Below the pieces are notes generated by a model. The model did no database searches, had not been told where the DNA came from, and saw only the letters and a list, made by a program, of their open reading frames with translations. 64,000 nt of DNA from Rhynchosporium graminicola (lineage: Eukaryota; Ascomycota; Leotiomycetes; Helotiales; Ploettnerulaceae). The stretch is taken from NCBI GenBank assembly GCA_900074885.1, contig FJUW01000037.1:434001-498000 (forward strand), in the 5' to 3' direction. This document shows positions 35,076 through 47,289 of this stretch, one piece after another. The position numbers were made by a program, and so were the translations under genes. Position 1 is the stretch's first letter. Every line of letters starts with the position of its first letter.

Positions 35076-36425
35076 GTCTAGGCTGGGAGCTGGTCGTAGT
35101 GATCCATTTAATAACTATCCTATAACACTCAATCACAGATCTCGAGAGCTACTTGACCTTAGTCAGTTCCAACCCCATATTTATACTTCCATCGGCGTCC
35201 TTGTCTTAACCTGTGGTTAGTATTTGATGAACGGATAGGATCCGCCAGTCCACTGAAGGGTTTCTGGTTTCAAATCTCGTTACTTTATACAGCTGCATTC
35301 CACCAATTACTGTCAGGTGCCGCGATTTATTTCAATAATCTTTATCAGGGAGATGGAGGCAAGGCCAGTGGGGAGTCTTTGGCCCATCACGCATACTCTC
35401 TTCAATTGGTCAATGACCAAATGAGGAATACGGAATCCGCAACAACTGATGGCGTAATATCTTCCATCATTGGTTTCGCGGCCACTACGTATGCTGTTTC
35501 CCGTCATAGGTTGGTACATATACTGACTTTGCATCTAGCATTTGATTGCAGATATGAAAAGCTGGAAAAGGCATTTGGCGGGGTTGAGAGAGATCATCCT
35601 TCTACGAGGTGGGATTGATACTCTCAAGTCGCAAAGGTTTTTGAGAACGATGCTCCCGTGGTAAGGATATCGCAGCTACCAATTTACTACTTTTGGATAT
35701 ACTGAACTGCTCAATGTCGACATCTCAGGCTCTTGTAGTATGGATGAAGCACCAAGTTTTCAATTGTCGGAGGGTCTGCCACCTTCCACTCTACCAATAC
35801 CTTCCAGCATGACTTTAAGCCCATTCTCTCAGATTGAATTGTTGCATTCTAGCTTTCCTAGCAACTCCGAATTGTTCAACAATTTGACACAATTGGATCT
35901 CGAATCACTACACTTTACAAGATAAGATCAAGAATACTGGAGGGACCATCCTCCTGAATTCGACGTATGTTTGCGAATACATCAATCCAGTACTCCATAA
36001 ACTCCTATCCCAGCCAAGGTTCGACGATATCTCAGATTAGTGCCATGGCCGAGATGTTACGTCTGGCTGCAGTGCTTTACCTCATCGCCATTCGTCAAAG
36101 CTTTGAGATTTACCCGACTCGGGTGACAGTCCAGATCCGAAAACTATCAGCTTCGATTATGACATTTGAAGGAAGTGGACCAAATCAAAGGATATGGGAA
36201 GATCATGGGCTGGGGCTGGCAGGGCTCTGGATAATGACAGCCGGTGCAATCTTGAGCGATGAGAAAGACAAGACTGCTTGGTTTGCCAAACGCCTTCAAG
36301 ATTCTATATGCGGGCTATCTGTAGGCACATATGGAGATCTCGAGGATATGCTATGGGGCTTCTCATGGATTGATGGGATCCACGGTATCTTGCTACGAAC
36401 ATTTAGAAAGAAGTTGATCCTTTAG
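35076..36425 (+). pseudogene. Fungal-specific transcription factor (PF11951/DUF3468 type), inactivated
   Basis: The remains match the C-terminal regulatory domain of this fungal family. They run from GAGRSDPFNNYPITLNHRS (from about 35085), through FWFQISLLYTAAFHQLLSG and GDGGKASGESLAHHA (about 35265-35395), DGVISSIIGFA, and INPVLHKLLSQPRFDD (about 35975-36025), to EMLRLAAVLYLIAIRQSF and AWFAKRLQD with WGFSWIDGIHG (to about 36425). The pieces lie in different frames with stops between them, so no intact product is possible. No Zn2Cys6 domain was found upstream; a CLKC near 34890 is too little to call one. It probably regulated the neighbouring reductase and transporter genes (inference). Confidence 0.78.
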
Positions 36426-39400
36426 CACGAGTGGATCAGGCTCGTGGTGTTTCGGTACCAGGAAGTCTTCATGATTCAACAGCTAAAGCAGACCTGCTTT
36501 ACGCTCTAGCGACTACTCTAAATAGTTTCTTGGTGTCAACACTGTTTGCTATACACTGAAGCTATTATACTCATGCATAAAGCTTACTGAAATTCATATC
36601 GGGCGAAGTAGTTGGGACTTCCTGGTAAATATAACAGTTTAGATTTCTAAAGTAATCAAACATTTATGCGACCTCAACCAGCTACTTCGCGTAATAACCC
36701 GAGACACTTTTGCTACTTTGTCATGGACTCTCAGCACTGGAATATACCTGGTAATGTGTCTCGGTCGAAGCCGAATCTGCTCCGCTTAACATATTCTGTC
36801 ATGATCCTGCGATTGTGATTGCGCCAGCATCAGCAAGCTTAGTTTACGCAGGACACAGTGCATAGCCTCTCCTGTACCACTCCGTGATATGTTGACAATA
36901 GGCACTGTGTCATTGATAATTTTAAGCGTACAGCAGTGGTAGCCTTCTGAGTTGATTATTCATATCATCGACCGTGCCTTACAGTCTCTTCGAACAACCT
37001 GTATCCTTCATGCAGACTATTTATCACATTCCTCTCCTCCTGATTTGAATGACCTTTTATCCATTCATTGTGCCATGTCTCTGAAACGTAGATTGTTCTG
37101 CGCGGTACACAATCAAGTCATCCTTTTCTTCCAAGTGCTGTGACTCGCGGATGGGAAGCAAGTAGTATGAATACTTGCTGAAGCATTTCTTACTCTTTTA
37201 GACTCGAGCGTATTCTATTCCACCCTTACTGTAATTGGCCATCACTTGCGGGTTCGGAGCGTCCCAGATACTTCAAATGTCCAAACTGTTACCAACCAGC
37301 CCCAGGTCACATCGAGTTCGCACGTACACCTGTAAGCTTTCCAAATACATCTTCGCTCGTTAGCTACATTTCTACAAACAAGATGTCAGAGACGACATTC
37401 TGGGAGAGAGTAACGGTCAATTTGGGGTCACTAGGTTTAGGTACTTTCTCGAATTAAGCTATAACTGCAAGTCCACATAGAGTGATGTGAGAAGTTCTAT
37501 GACCTCCAGAGAATATCTGCCTTACAAGAGGCTCGCGTATTTATCCCATCAGTACGTTACCCTCGTATTTTGTAAGCTACCTATCCGCAGCAATTACAGC
37601 CTCAATTCGACACCCTGTCGATACCCAGATATTAACAGATATCCCTTTGAGCAAGCAATGCCAAACCTACTTGTAAACAAGATGCTAGTCTCGCTCGAGC
37701 TTCCTCCGATTCAGATTTATCAGCAGCTACTTCGAGGAACATCTCAGTCACGAGTTTCTTCAGGTGCTACCTACCTATCACACATGCTCGATCGGGTTCA
37801 AGGCAAGTGAGAAGAGCGCCCAATCCTCGAGTATACCGATCCCCTGATCGAAGAGTTACTCTCGGACTGTTCGAGCAGTGTAAAATGACGCGTCTTCTTG
37901 CAAACATTCATACCGGTCGCCATTGCAAGATAGATCTTCGAAGACAGGTTTCACTTCTGCTTCGAGGATCTGTAGAATAGCTCTCTACACGATACCTGGG
38001 CTCCTTAGGCTCGGAATCTCGGTCTGCAATATATAGACCACTCCTTCTCGAAATCCCAAAAGGCACCCCAGAGCAATAAGAGCTCATTGTTTGGAGCTGA
38101 TCAAACGTTGCCAGTCAACACAAGAGGTTGAGTTTTCATGCATAGTACATACCGGAAGCAGGAAAATTCGAGCTTCATCACGTGAAGGGATAAAGCTGGA
38201 CATGCTTCATGAGGAGGTGATCATTTGGTGTCGATGCTTTCCGTCTCATCACTAGGTAGGTACATGCAAGACTTGCCTCTTCAAGAATCGGCTTCAGACT
38301 CTGTAACTCGGCATCTGACTGATCCGTATCGCAAGATGATACCCCATATAGCCAATGAGACATGCAAGACCCTTTGTCCTCAGGGTGTGGATAAGATGCA
38401 AGTAATCTGGAGTTAGTGCGAATTTCAACACCACATCACAGTTTTGTCATTCTTCGAATCTTCCAGATGGTAGAGTGCCGATTGCCAAATCAAGGCTAGT
38501 CTTGTCAGACTGTAAGGGTCCAAACAGGACCATTGCACTGTAGCTTACCCGTACTAAACAAGCTCGCGATTCTTAGTATGTTTGATGACTAAGTACCTTT
38601 CCAAGTATATATCCTGTCAGAATCTTGATGGCTTGTGAAGCCGATTGCACTATTTCTCTAGCGCACGGCGCGTAATGCTTCGATCATTCTAAGCAGGGAC
38701 AAGGACAAGGACAAGGACAAGGGCATTAGAGATCTCGCTAAAGCGGGACGGATCTGGCCCGCTGCGGGTCGCGCCAACCCGGCCGGGTATTCAGCGTTAC
38801 GTGAGTAGCTTCGGACGCGAGTCTACAGAGTAGTCTAGCGCATTGAGCAGATGGTGTGCTAGCCAAGAGTGCAAGCGCAAGCCTTCCAACACCAATCAAA
38901 CGCATGCTAAAAGTGATGTGTGATCATTTCAACGAACGATTTCGGCGGATTTTCGAACTCAAGCTAAAGCATTCAGACAGGCAAGATCACGAGGGCGAAC
39001 CTTGAGGGTCAGGGATCAAGTTTACTGCTCTTCCTTCACGATTTTCCCCTTTTGATGTGAATGATAGTGCTCGTGGAGACAGAGGCATGACGAAAGCGGT
39101 TATTATCCCGAGTTTGAGCCAGATCAAGAGATGTTACGGCATGACTCCCTACTGGCTATACATTCTACTTCGATCTTCAAATGGGAAAAGGTATGTATAT
39201 GCCGCGGACCTCTAGGCCTCTTCCCCAGTTTTCAATTTTTCAGGATCTGCTAGCTCTGATTGATAAAGAGCAACTGAGCCGAAAGGCCACGCTCGTAGTC
39301 CAAAGCGACACCAGTAACACTTCAAGAAAGGCATTGACAATGAAACAGCTATATTGCCTCGTGTTCCGCCACTTGCGAAGAGGCTTCTCAGGCGAGCTGA

Positions 39401-42400
39401 AGTCTGACAGGAGTGAGGATACGCCAACATGCAACGCAATTCCAAGATGTTGTGCATAATCTTGGAAATCTCGCATATGCGCAGCAGATGTGTCCAGATT
39501 TCAATTCCTGCTAAGATCTGACCGCTATTCCATCCTGCAATCCATCGAGGAACGTCATAAAATGCAGGTACGATGGTCCAGCCTGGTCTTCGGTGACGAG
39601 TCCGCACTTCTGCATGCAAAAACTACATGGCATTTCGCAACCCCGCATCATATAAAAGCCACACTGGAACAGCTGGATAATAACCAACAATCTTGCGGTA
39701 AAATGAAGGCTAAGCATGTGCACATCGTGTGCTTACTCAAAACATCTTTCTCTGCATAAGCCGGCCTTCCTGCTCCAGCCACCGAGCTATGAAAACCATA
39801 AGCATGCTCGCCATAGGATTAGAAACACCAACATACACTAATCTAGAGGATCTTTGCCTTCTACAGACAAGACTTGACGCAGAGCTCACTGCTGGCTTGC
39901 GTATAACTATCAGCTATCATATCGATCTAGATTCAAGGAGATCTTCACCGAGCCAATAAGCTTATAGTCGGTTGATCAACAGATCTGCAGGACAATTTTT
40001 GGAAGGTAAACCGGCTTGATACAATTCACGAGCAGGTTAGAGGGCATGGATTTTGTCAATTTCCATGGTTTTGACAGGTTGAGAATAGATTGCTGAAGCC
40101 ATTATTGTCCTGCAGTTAGATTTTGGTAGCCTCCTGCATGGGCTTGGTGGTTCATTTCGTAGCAGAATTTTAGGATTCAATGAACGGGAATAAGGTACGA
40201 GACTTCGTAAACAGCTTGAAAAGTTGAGACCTAGACGCATACAGAGATCATATGGACCGAATCTTCTTGAGACGGCGTATTTGCATCCCTTCAGAGGCAA
40301 CTCAGCCGTTTGTTTATGCCCATTGAAGATAGGGTGATTATTTCGAATTAAGAAAAGCTTTCCCAAACGCAGCGGGATCAGCCCCAGAAGTTTCAAAGTC
40401 GAAACAAGACGTCTGCGAAAATGCTTTGAACCAAAATCTGAAAATAGAGACGAGGAGAAACGGAAATGCAGTTATGAGATGCGAGATGGCCTGGTCAATG
40501 TCAACAGTACTCGGATGTTTCCGAAACGTTCGCGGGTAGTTCGTTTCGCAAATTGCATGCATAATCTGACGCAGAATAATAGAAGGATGAAAGTTCTTTG
40601 CTATTTGCTTTTTGGGCACGCGGGGACGCTGGACTGCGACAGACACTCACGTCGAATCGGTACTTCCCGAGATCGACTGGAGCTCATTGGCACGGCGGCG
40701 TCCCGTATGATTGCCCTTATGCAACTGGGGACCGTTTGGGATTTCCTTGCGAAAGAATACTGTACTGTGCAACCATACACAAGCTCCCGGTGTATGTTTT
40801 TATTTGCACGCGCAACACGCCAGAACACATCGTCTCGAGACCCCTTTCTGAACGCGACCTTGGAATATCATCAGCGAAGCAAAAATCTTGAGAATAGCAC
40901 TATTCTACCCGTGAATAGATCCTCTATCTGTTCGTATTATCTTTGCCCAGTCCGAGCTATTAGTTGCTGAGTACTTGCCGTGCTCCCACGGCGTCTCAAT
41001 TTCTGTGTGCTAATAAAAACGTACACCGGGAGGCAAGGTGGAATATGCCTGTACCTAATAAGCTCAGTAGCTGAGGCTCGGGAACTTATCCACAGTCACT
41101 AACGGAGAGAATATGAGCTATGAGGTCGGAATGCACCATGTGAAGTGGGAAAATTGGCGAAAAGTCGGATGACTACTTGGCAGATGTTCAAATCGTTAAT
41201 ATCAATTCTAGCTGACCAGTTAACTTAACTGAGCATACCTTGCGAGAAAAAGTGGGAAAGAGGCTGCAAAATATAGTTGCTGTCGATCATATAGACAGGC
41301 ATGAACGAACCTTGTGCACAGGCCCCCGCGTTCGCGCGGATACCCGGATCAGGGGTGCAAGGGATGAAACCTTGAATTTTGATTGATATTCGATTGACCT
41401 ATGGATGTTCGTCTGAAAATCCCATTTGATATCGCACAGATCCGAATGAGACGAAATCGACACTAGCACAGCGCTTTGATCTGGTAGGGACAATTGAGGT
41501 TGCGTGGATATGCACATTGGCGAGGCCAATGGAACACTCAAAATAGATGGGAGCACAACTAATTTCGGCCTTGATATAGCAAGCGTGCTAGATGGGCGAG
41601 GCAGCCTTTTGCAAAACGGTAAATTTCGTTTCCGCTAGAAAGCGTTTTCTGATCATAATGTCATCTAACAGGCCCGAATTGAGTAACTCAGCAGTGGAAC
41701 CTGAATTCTCTTCGTTAGCTTTCCTTCACAATAAGGGTGCTCGCGGAAAGCAGAACCGGAGATCGAAATGCTTGGACCTGCATCATGCAAGCTGCCCTTC
41801 TCATCAATATTCCAGATGATGCAAACCCTTGATAGGCCTCGAGATCGATCTTAGTGCATCCCGTCTATGCATTCGAGAAACAGTATTCGCTGGTGTGGGA
41901 GTTCTTTGCATCCCGTCCGGGGTAGGGATGATAGATCTTCGCCAGGAAATCCACACACACCACCAATTGCTCTAGCGTCTCGAGCGCTTCCATTTTGCTC
42001 TGACGATAGAGCGCGCTTCTGGCGGGAAGCTTAAACTCGATCCTGCGGGCGATCCAGCGGGATATAGGGCCAAGAGAACAGCAAGCAAGGTCTGGCCCAA
42101 GTCTGTGCGATATCTTGTTCGGAAAGATTGAGTGGAGGTGGCATATCTGAAGTTTTGCAGTATACGAAGTACTCCATGGCAGGTGCGGATCGGTTGAGCA
42201 TTGCCTTTGAGCACTGGCCTAAACATAGTCCATGGTGTTCGCAAGAGTATCCATTTCAATTGATGATGGGGCGAACTTGATAAAGAGGGACAGAGAGCTT
42301 GCTCAACCCTACATAGCAGATCCCGCAATAATGAAGAAGAACCCATGGCCTCAAACGAGACCAATGCTCAAGCGACAGGCAGCAGTAAGAGGATCATCGA

Positions 42401-42600
42401 CATGATTGGCATCGAATTCTGGCTATGGTCATACACCAAAGGTAACCATAATTGGGTACTGTAGATGAGCCCTGGTAATGCGCGGCATACGGAGTGGTGG
42501 CACCGGCAGGATCTCGTGCTGGGATCTGTGTTGTACAGCTGCGGTCGAGTGATCCACGTGTGTTGAATATTCAAAACACATCGCAAGAATGGCAGAGTGA
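36426..42600. other. Featureless stretch in the decay zone
   Basis: Six kilobases with short ORFs only; none resembles a family I recognise. A hexamer run (ACAAGG units) lies at 38698-38726 and a GC-rich patch at 38740-38800. It may hold older, unrecognisable pseudogenes. Confidence 0.35.
38698..38726. repeat. (ACAAGG)n microsatellite
   Basis: Four perfect hexamers followed by a degenerate one. Confidence 0.75.
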
Positions 42601-43363
42601 CACAGTCTCCAGCTTCCTTAAAGCAGCTATACGAGTATACCAGTGGCGCATGTCTTCTCCGTAGGTAGGAACCCGAAAGTAGCAGCTCATTGAGTACGAA
42701 ACTGCCAAGACATCACGTGACTGGTTTCATCCCTACCTATATACCCACCCAGGTAGGATATTCAAGGCTGAGCGGATGGTTGCACTTTTGCGGGCTCGTC
42801 GACGCCTCATCCCATCTTCGTCCAGCCATGACCAGCCCGCGAATTGACATCCGTCCCGTGCCCCGATGTGACCAATTACCATATTCGCGCGTAAATCGGA
42901 TATACGTGCTGAGGGTCTGCACTTCATGTCGTCTTGCTGACGTGTTGCCATGAGTTTTGTCGTGTTTTTTTTTTGTTCTCCTGCCATCATGTTATTATTC
43001 GGTTCGGACGCTAACGATCGTATAGGTTCGCCATGCAGGATGTTGAAATTGGATTGCAATCCCAAATCGCATTTCCAGGGGAAGAGAGGGGGATCAGAGT
43101 TATAATTAACTCCCGCGAAACACCGACAGCTACTGGGTAAGTAAGTACGCAATCCGCGAATCATCATGCCTCCTCTCGCAATGTTGCACACTTCGGGCCA
43201 ATATCCCGGGGGATCTTACCCCTAGCTGACCAGAGCGTTGGGTTTAGCAGGGATAGGGATCTAGGTAGGTAGTCTTGGATGTGAACCGTCTTGCCTGCCC
43301 CATTGGTGGACGGCTGTCTCTCCTCGATGACTAAGAAAGTACGGAAGTACCTCCGTAAATGTC

Positions 43364-43393
43364 TGGACTCAGGACTCAGGACTCTGGACTCTG
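43364..43393. repeat. 7-bp repeat (GGACTCA/GGACTCT), 4 copies
   Basis: Four head-to-tail heptamers, the last two with one base changed. Confidence 0.8.
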
Positions 43394-44308
43394 TAAGGAT
43401 GGGTGGGATTCGAGTTCTAGCCTCAATGAGGCGTCTGCCAACATCTGGCATTTCCCAGTCCGACAGTCAGTCGTAACATCTCGAACGACAGCATGCCTTG
43501 TTTCTTCGCACGCAAGCAGTGGTGGCTGTAATATGCCTCCGAGGTCTATTGACAAACCCAGCTGTTCTCCTTCTACATACAAGAGCTGGAGTAGACAGAT
43601 CCAGCACGTATCCCCCCTAATCTCATGTCATCGTTATGTCACTCTAGGGTAAGCGGCCATCATCGCTGTGTGTTCAGGCCATATGCATATTTGAACGGAA
43701 AAAACAGCTCTCTAGAGTTTAGAGCCATGCCGACGGAGAAGACGGTATTTCGTGTTACGAATCATTCTCACGAGCGTCGAGTCTGCGTGTGGCTCACGAT
43801 CCTCGTCGTCTAGTGGCTATCAACGGACACGCCTAGAAGTATGTTCATCAGGTCTTGCGAGCACATATTGCTGGATCACCACTACTTCTATTCTCCTCAC
43901 GTAGGTAAAACGACAGGCATTTATTCGGGATGACTGACCATATCTCGCATTGCACTCTTCTGCGCTCTTGGATATGCGCCAGGCTACCCACCTGAAAATG
44001 AAGACAGCGAAAAAAAAAAAAAACCTTCGACTGGCGCACCGCTTTCCCCCTTCGATCTTATCCAGAGACCAGGAAGGCTGAAGGAAGGACCGAATGGTTT
44101 ACTATGTCGATGCTGATGGGATGTATGTGTGGTCTTTGAGGAGAAGGAGCTGCATGGTGGACGGCGACGTGGTACAGCTGATGTGTGCAATACAAGATTG
44201 GTCCGCGATGCCGGCCGAAGGGTGGCACTGACCAGAGCGTCCCGTTTCTTTGGGATGAGGGGAGGGGGGGGGCTTGCAGCATGGAGACGATGTAACCCTC
44301 TGGGCTTT

Positions 44309-44340
44309 GGGCATCTGGCATCTGGCATCTGGCATCTGGC
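44309..44340. repeat. (GGCATCT)n, 4 copies
   Basis: Four perfect heptamers with partial copies at both ends. Confidence 0.85.
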
Positions 44341-44935
44341 TTCCATGTGTTGTGTTTTTGTTTTGTGTAGTAGTTATGTGTTGTGATGTTTTGTTGTACG
44401 TTGGATCTGGTAACTTTTCTCTCGAGTTTCTAGAATTGTGACGCTCAAGGTCACGCTCCCCCGGACTGTGTCCAAGGCTGGCTCGCTGGCTCGCTCGCTC
44501 GCTCACCAATACTGACTTGACTGTACTGTACAGTACTGGTTTGGAGGAGCGAGCTAACGATTAGATTGCATGGGAGGGAGGGAAGTGTTATTGCGGCAGA
44601 ATACAATGAATGAATGAATGACCATGCCCGATTGTGGTGGGCGGTCGGTCGTGTTAGCGACGTGTTCTCGAATGTGGTTTGCATAGGATCCTGGAGAAGC
44701 GGTGGTGCAGCACAGTCAGTGCACTGCAGCTTCATCTCGATTCTCGTCCGCACTGACCAGCTTTCATGGTGGTTTTACTTATTGTACTTCGTATACCACG
44801 CACGTCCGGGAGACCACTTGCCGGCTCCCCGCCCGAAGCAAATTGTTGGCGAACATTATTCGATCAGATCTCAGAAACCTACATACAGAGTACACCTACC
44901 TCTTCTCTTCTCGTCTCGTCTCAGCTCATTCCATA

Positions 44936-44969
44936 TTCCATTCCATTCCATTCCATTCCATTCCATTCC
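44936..44969. repeat. (ATTCC)n microsatellite
   Basis: About seven perfect pentamers. Confidence 0.85.
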
Positions 44970-45052
44970 CGCCTACTACTTAGTCTCGAGATAGGCTATG
45001 GTTTCATGCCTGCCTCCATTAGCGGTGGTGGTGCTACTCGTCCGACGACGAG

Positions 45053-45080
45053 TAACTAACTAACTAACTAACTAACTAAC
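45053..45080. repeat. (TAAC)7 microsatellite
   Basis: Seven perfect tetramers. Confidence 0.9.
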
Positions 45081-45518
45081 CACCTGGGGGCTTCTGGAGG
45101 CTACTGATGTGATTGATGTATGTAGTCGAAAGGGATGGGATGGCTGCGGGCGGCTGGACGGGTTCTACTGATGGCTGTGAGCCGTCAGTCAAACTCTAAT
45201 TTCACCGTCCGTCCTTAGGTGGTAGATAGATGATACTCTTTACAGTACCGTCCGTACGTACGTACCTACTTACAATAATTAGTTGGCTGTTCATGATTGA
45301 CTAACCCGACCGAACATTGCAATGGGCGACCGACTTCCTCTCCTCATTGAATGGAGGGAGGGTTGGGTAGAAGGTAGGTGATGCGGCTTCTCAACCAAAT
45401 ACTGTATGTACTACTACTTACTTCGTACTTACTTCGATGTTCATTTAGACTGATACCCTGAAACGAACGATCTCCAGCTGCCCAGCAATGTAATCGATGA
45501 TAGATCGGTACCTATGTA

Positions 45519-45541
45519 GGGGAAGGGAAGGGAAGGGAAGG
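45519..45541. repeat. (GGGAA)n microsatellite
   Basis: Four to five perfect purine pentamers. Confidence 0.85.
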
Positions 45542-45599
45542 GATAACTCCCAGACCGGGTCAGGCCATCGGATCGGATCGCCAGGATTCGGCTAGGCAT

Positions 45600-45643
45600 G
45601 TCATTCATTCATTCATTCATTCATTCATTCATTCATTCGTTCA
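45600..45643. repeat. (ATTC)n microsatellite
   Basis: About ten tetramers, one with a single change near the end. Confidence 0.9.
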
Positions 45644-47289
45644 ATCTATACAGTGAGGGACCGGGACCCCTTAGATCCCCGACAACGACGACGTACCGTT
45701 CCGTGCGGGAACGGTCAGGACTCAGGCAGGAAGGACATGGATAGCTCAGCCAGCACTTTCTTTGATGGGCAGAACAGGGCAACTCCCCCCGGAGAAAACC
45801 CGGAGGTGTTGAATGAGCTCGTTGGATAAGTGACAAGTGATTGATTGTATGACATATCCGAGAAGATGATTCTCTCCCTCACTCTCCCTCAATCCCACGC
45901 TGGTGTAGTAAGGTAAGGTAAGGTAAGCTTGCTTCAACCCTCCCGCGATACTTCGCCGCCCGAGTTTTGGTGTTGTCAGTCAGTCGCCCCTTGCCACAAG
46001 CCCCCATCCATCCATATGCGTCCATTACTGTCTGTAGATACAGCACGGAGTACAGATCGTGTTTGGTGCCTCGCAAGATCCTTGAACCCGGAGATATCAA
46101 TTTATTCATTATCTTTGACCACCACCACTTTCCCCCACTCAATCTACATGTACGGAGGGAGTTGTGGCAGGGACATGCCCCCCCTCCCCAGCTGCACTTC
46201 ACTTCACTTCCAGCCCCAGCCCCAGCCTAACCCCTCCCCCTGCTTCAGGGCTGCTACAGTAGTCGACGGCGATCGATGCTTGGCCACTATATACTACTTA
46301 CTGTACCGTACGCAGGCAAGGAGACCGACCTCGAGCGAGCATCCCCAACCAAGTAAGTAAGTAAGTAAGTAACTTCCGCATTCTGGCATTCGACAATTGT
46401 TTATTTCACTTAGCCACTTGGTCCAAAATCCATCCCACCCACCTACCCACGCAAAGACCCCCAGACCCTCGCTGTACCCTCCTCCCTGTATCGGTAGGAG
46501 ATGGATGGCTTTTATTTATCATTACGCTTGTCTCTCAACTAGCTGCAGTCATGACAGACCCCGGTCTCAGCCTCCCCCGGTCAAGTTTGGCAAGTACTGG
46601 CACGCAGAGCCTTTAGTGTCGTTTGGTTCTGAATCTCTGAATATCGTCGCTCAGCCTCTGTTTAGGAGCCTTTACATAGCTAGCTAGCTGGTCTCAATGA
46701 CATGACATGACATACAGTATGGCTGCTGCAAGCTGGCTCCACGGAAAGAGCCTTGTCGGTTTCAACGCTATGCTTCCCAGTCGGGGGTTTGTCATTGGTG
46801 CCGTGTCAGTCGGTGGCCTAACGCGGCATGACTTTTCTGAACCACCTTGATTGAATATTGCTCTAGGAGCCGGGGGAGGGGAGGGAGGGGGGCTGATCGC
46901 AGTCTGTATATAGAGCAGAGCGGTTGCCATCTTGTGAGATTTCGGGATGATATACCGAACGATTGCTAAACCTAGTTGCACATCAGCTTAAGCCAGACCC
47001 TCTACCGAACGTCGTTTCTCAGTCACACAAGCAATACTTTTTTATATCGTTGAATCCCTTGTGCACATAGTGTTTACCTTCAGCATCTTCACGACCACAC
47101 TTCAAAAGAAAGCAGCTTAGTTTCGATTTCTTTTGGTGGTGGACATTTGTTTTGTTTCCTCCCCTTTCCTGCATCTACTGTACACATCGCAACCTACACG
47201 ATCGATAAAAGAGTTTCACGGAAGCAAGACATCAATCTCGCTCCTCACGTCTTGTCTTCTTACGAGACACAACCGGCACACTAGCAGTC

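Larger units (their letters stand above)
42601..47289. other. Microsatellite-rich upstream region of the Azf1-like gene
   Basis: No conserved ORF. More than ten different simple repeats lie between 43.3 and 46.8 kb, listed separately where strongest. Others are GTAAG units at 45909-45929, AAGT units at 46350-46372 and ATGAC units at 46695-46712. The last few hundred bases before 47290 are pyrimidine-rich with no repeats and probably form the core promoter and 5' leader. Confidence 0.5.
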
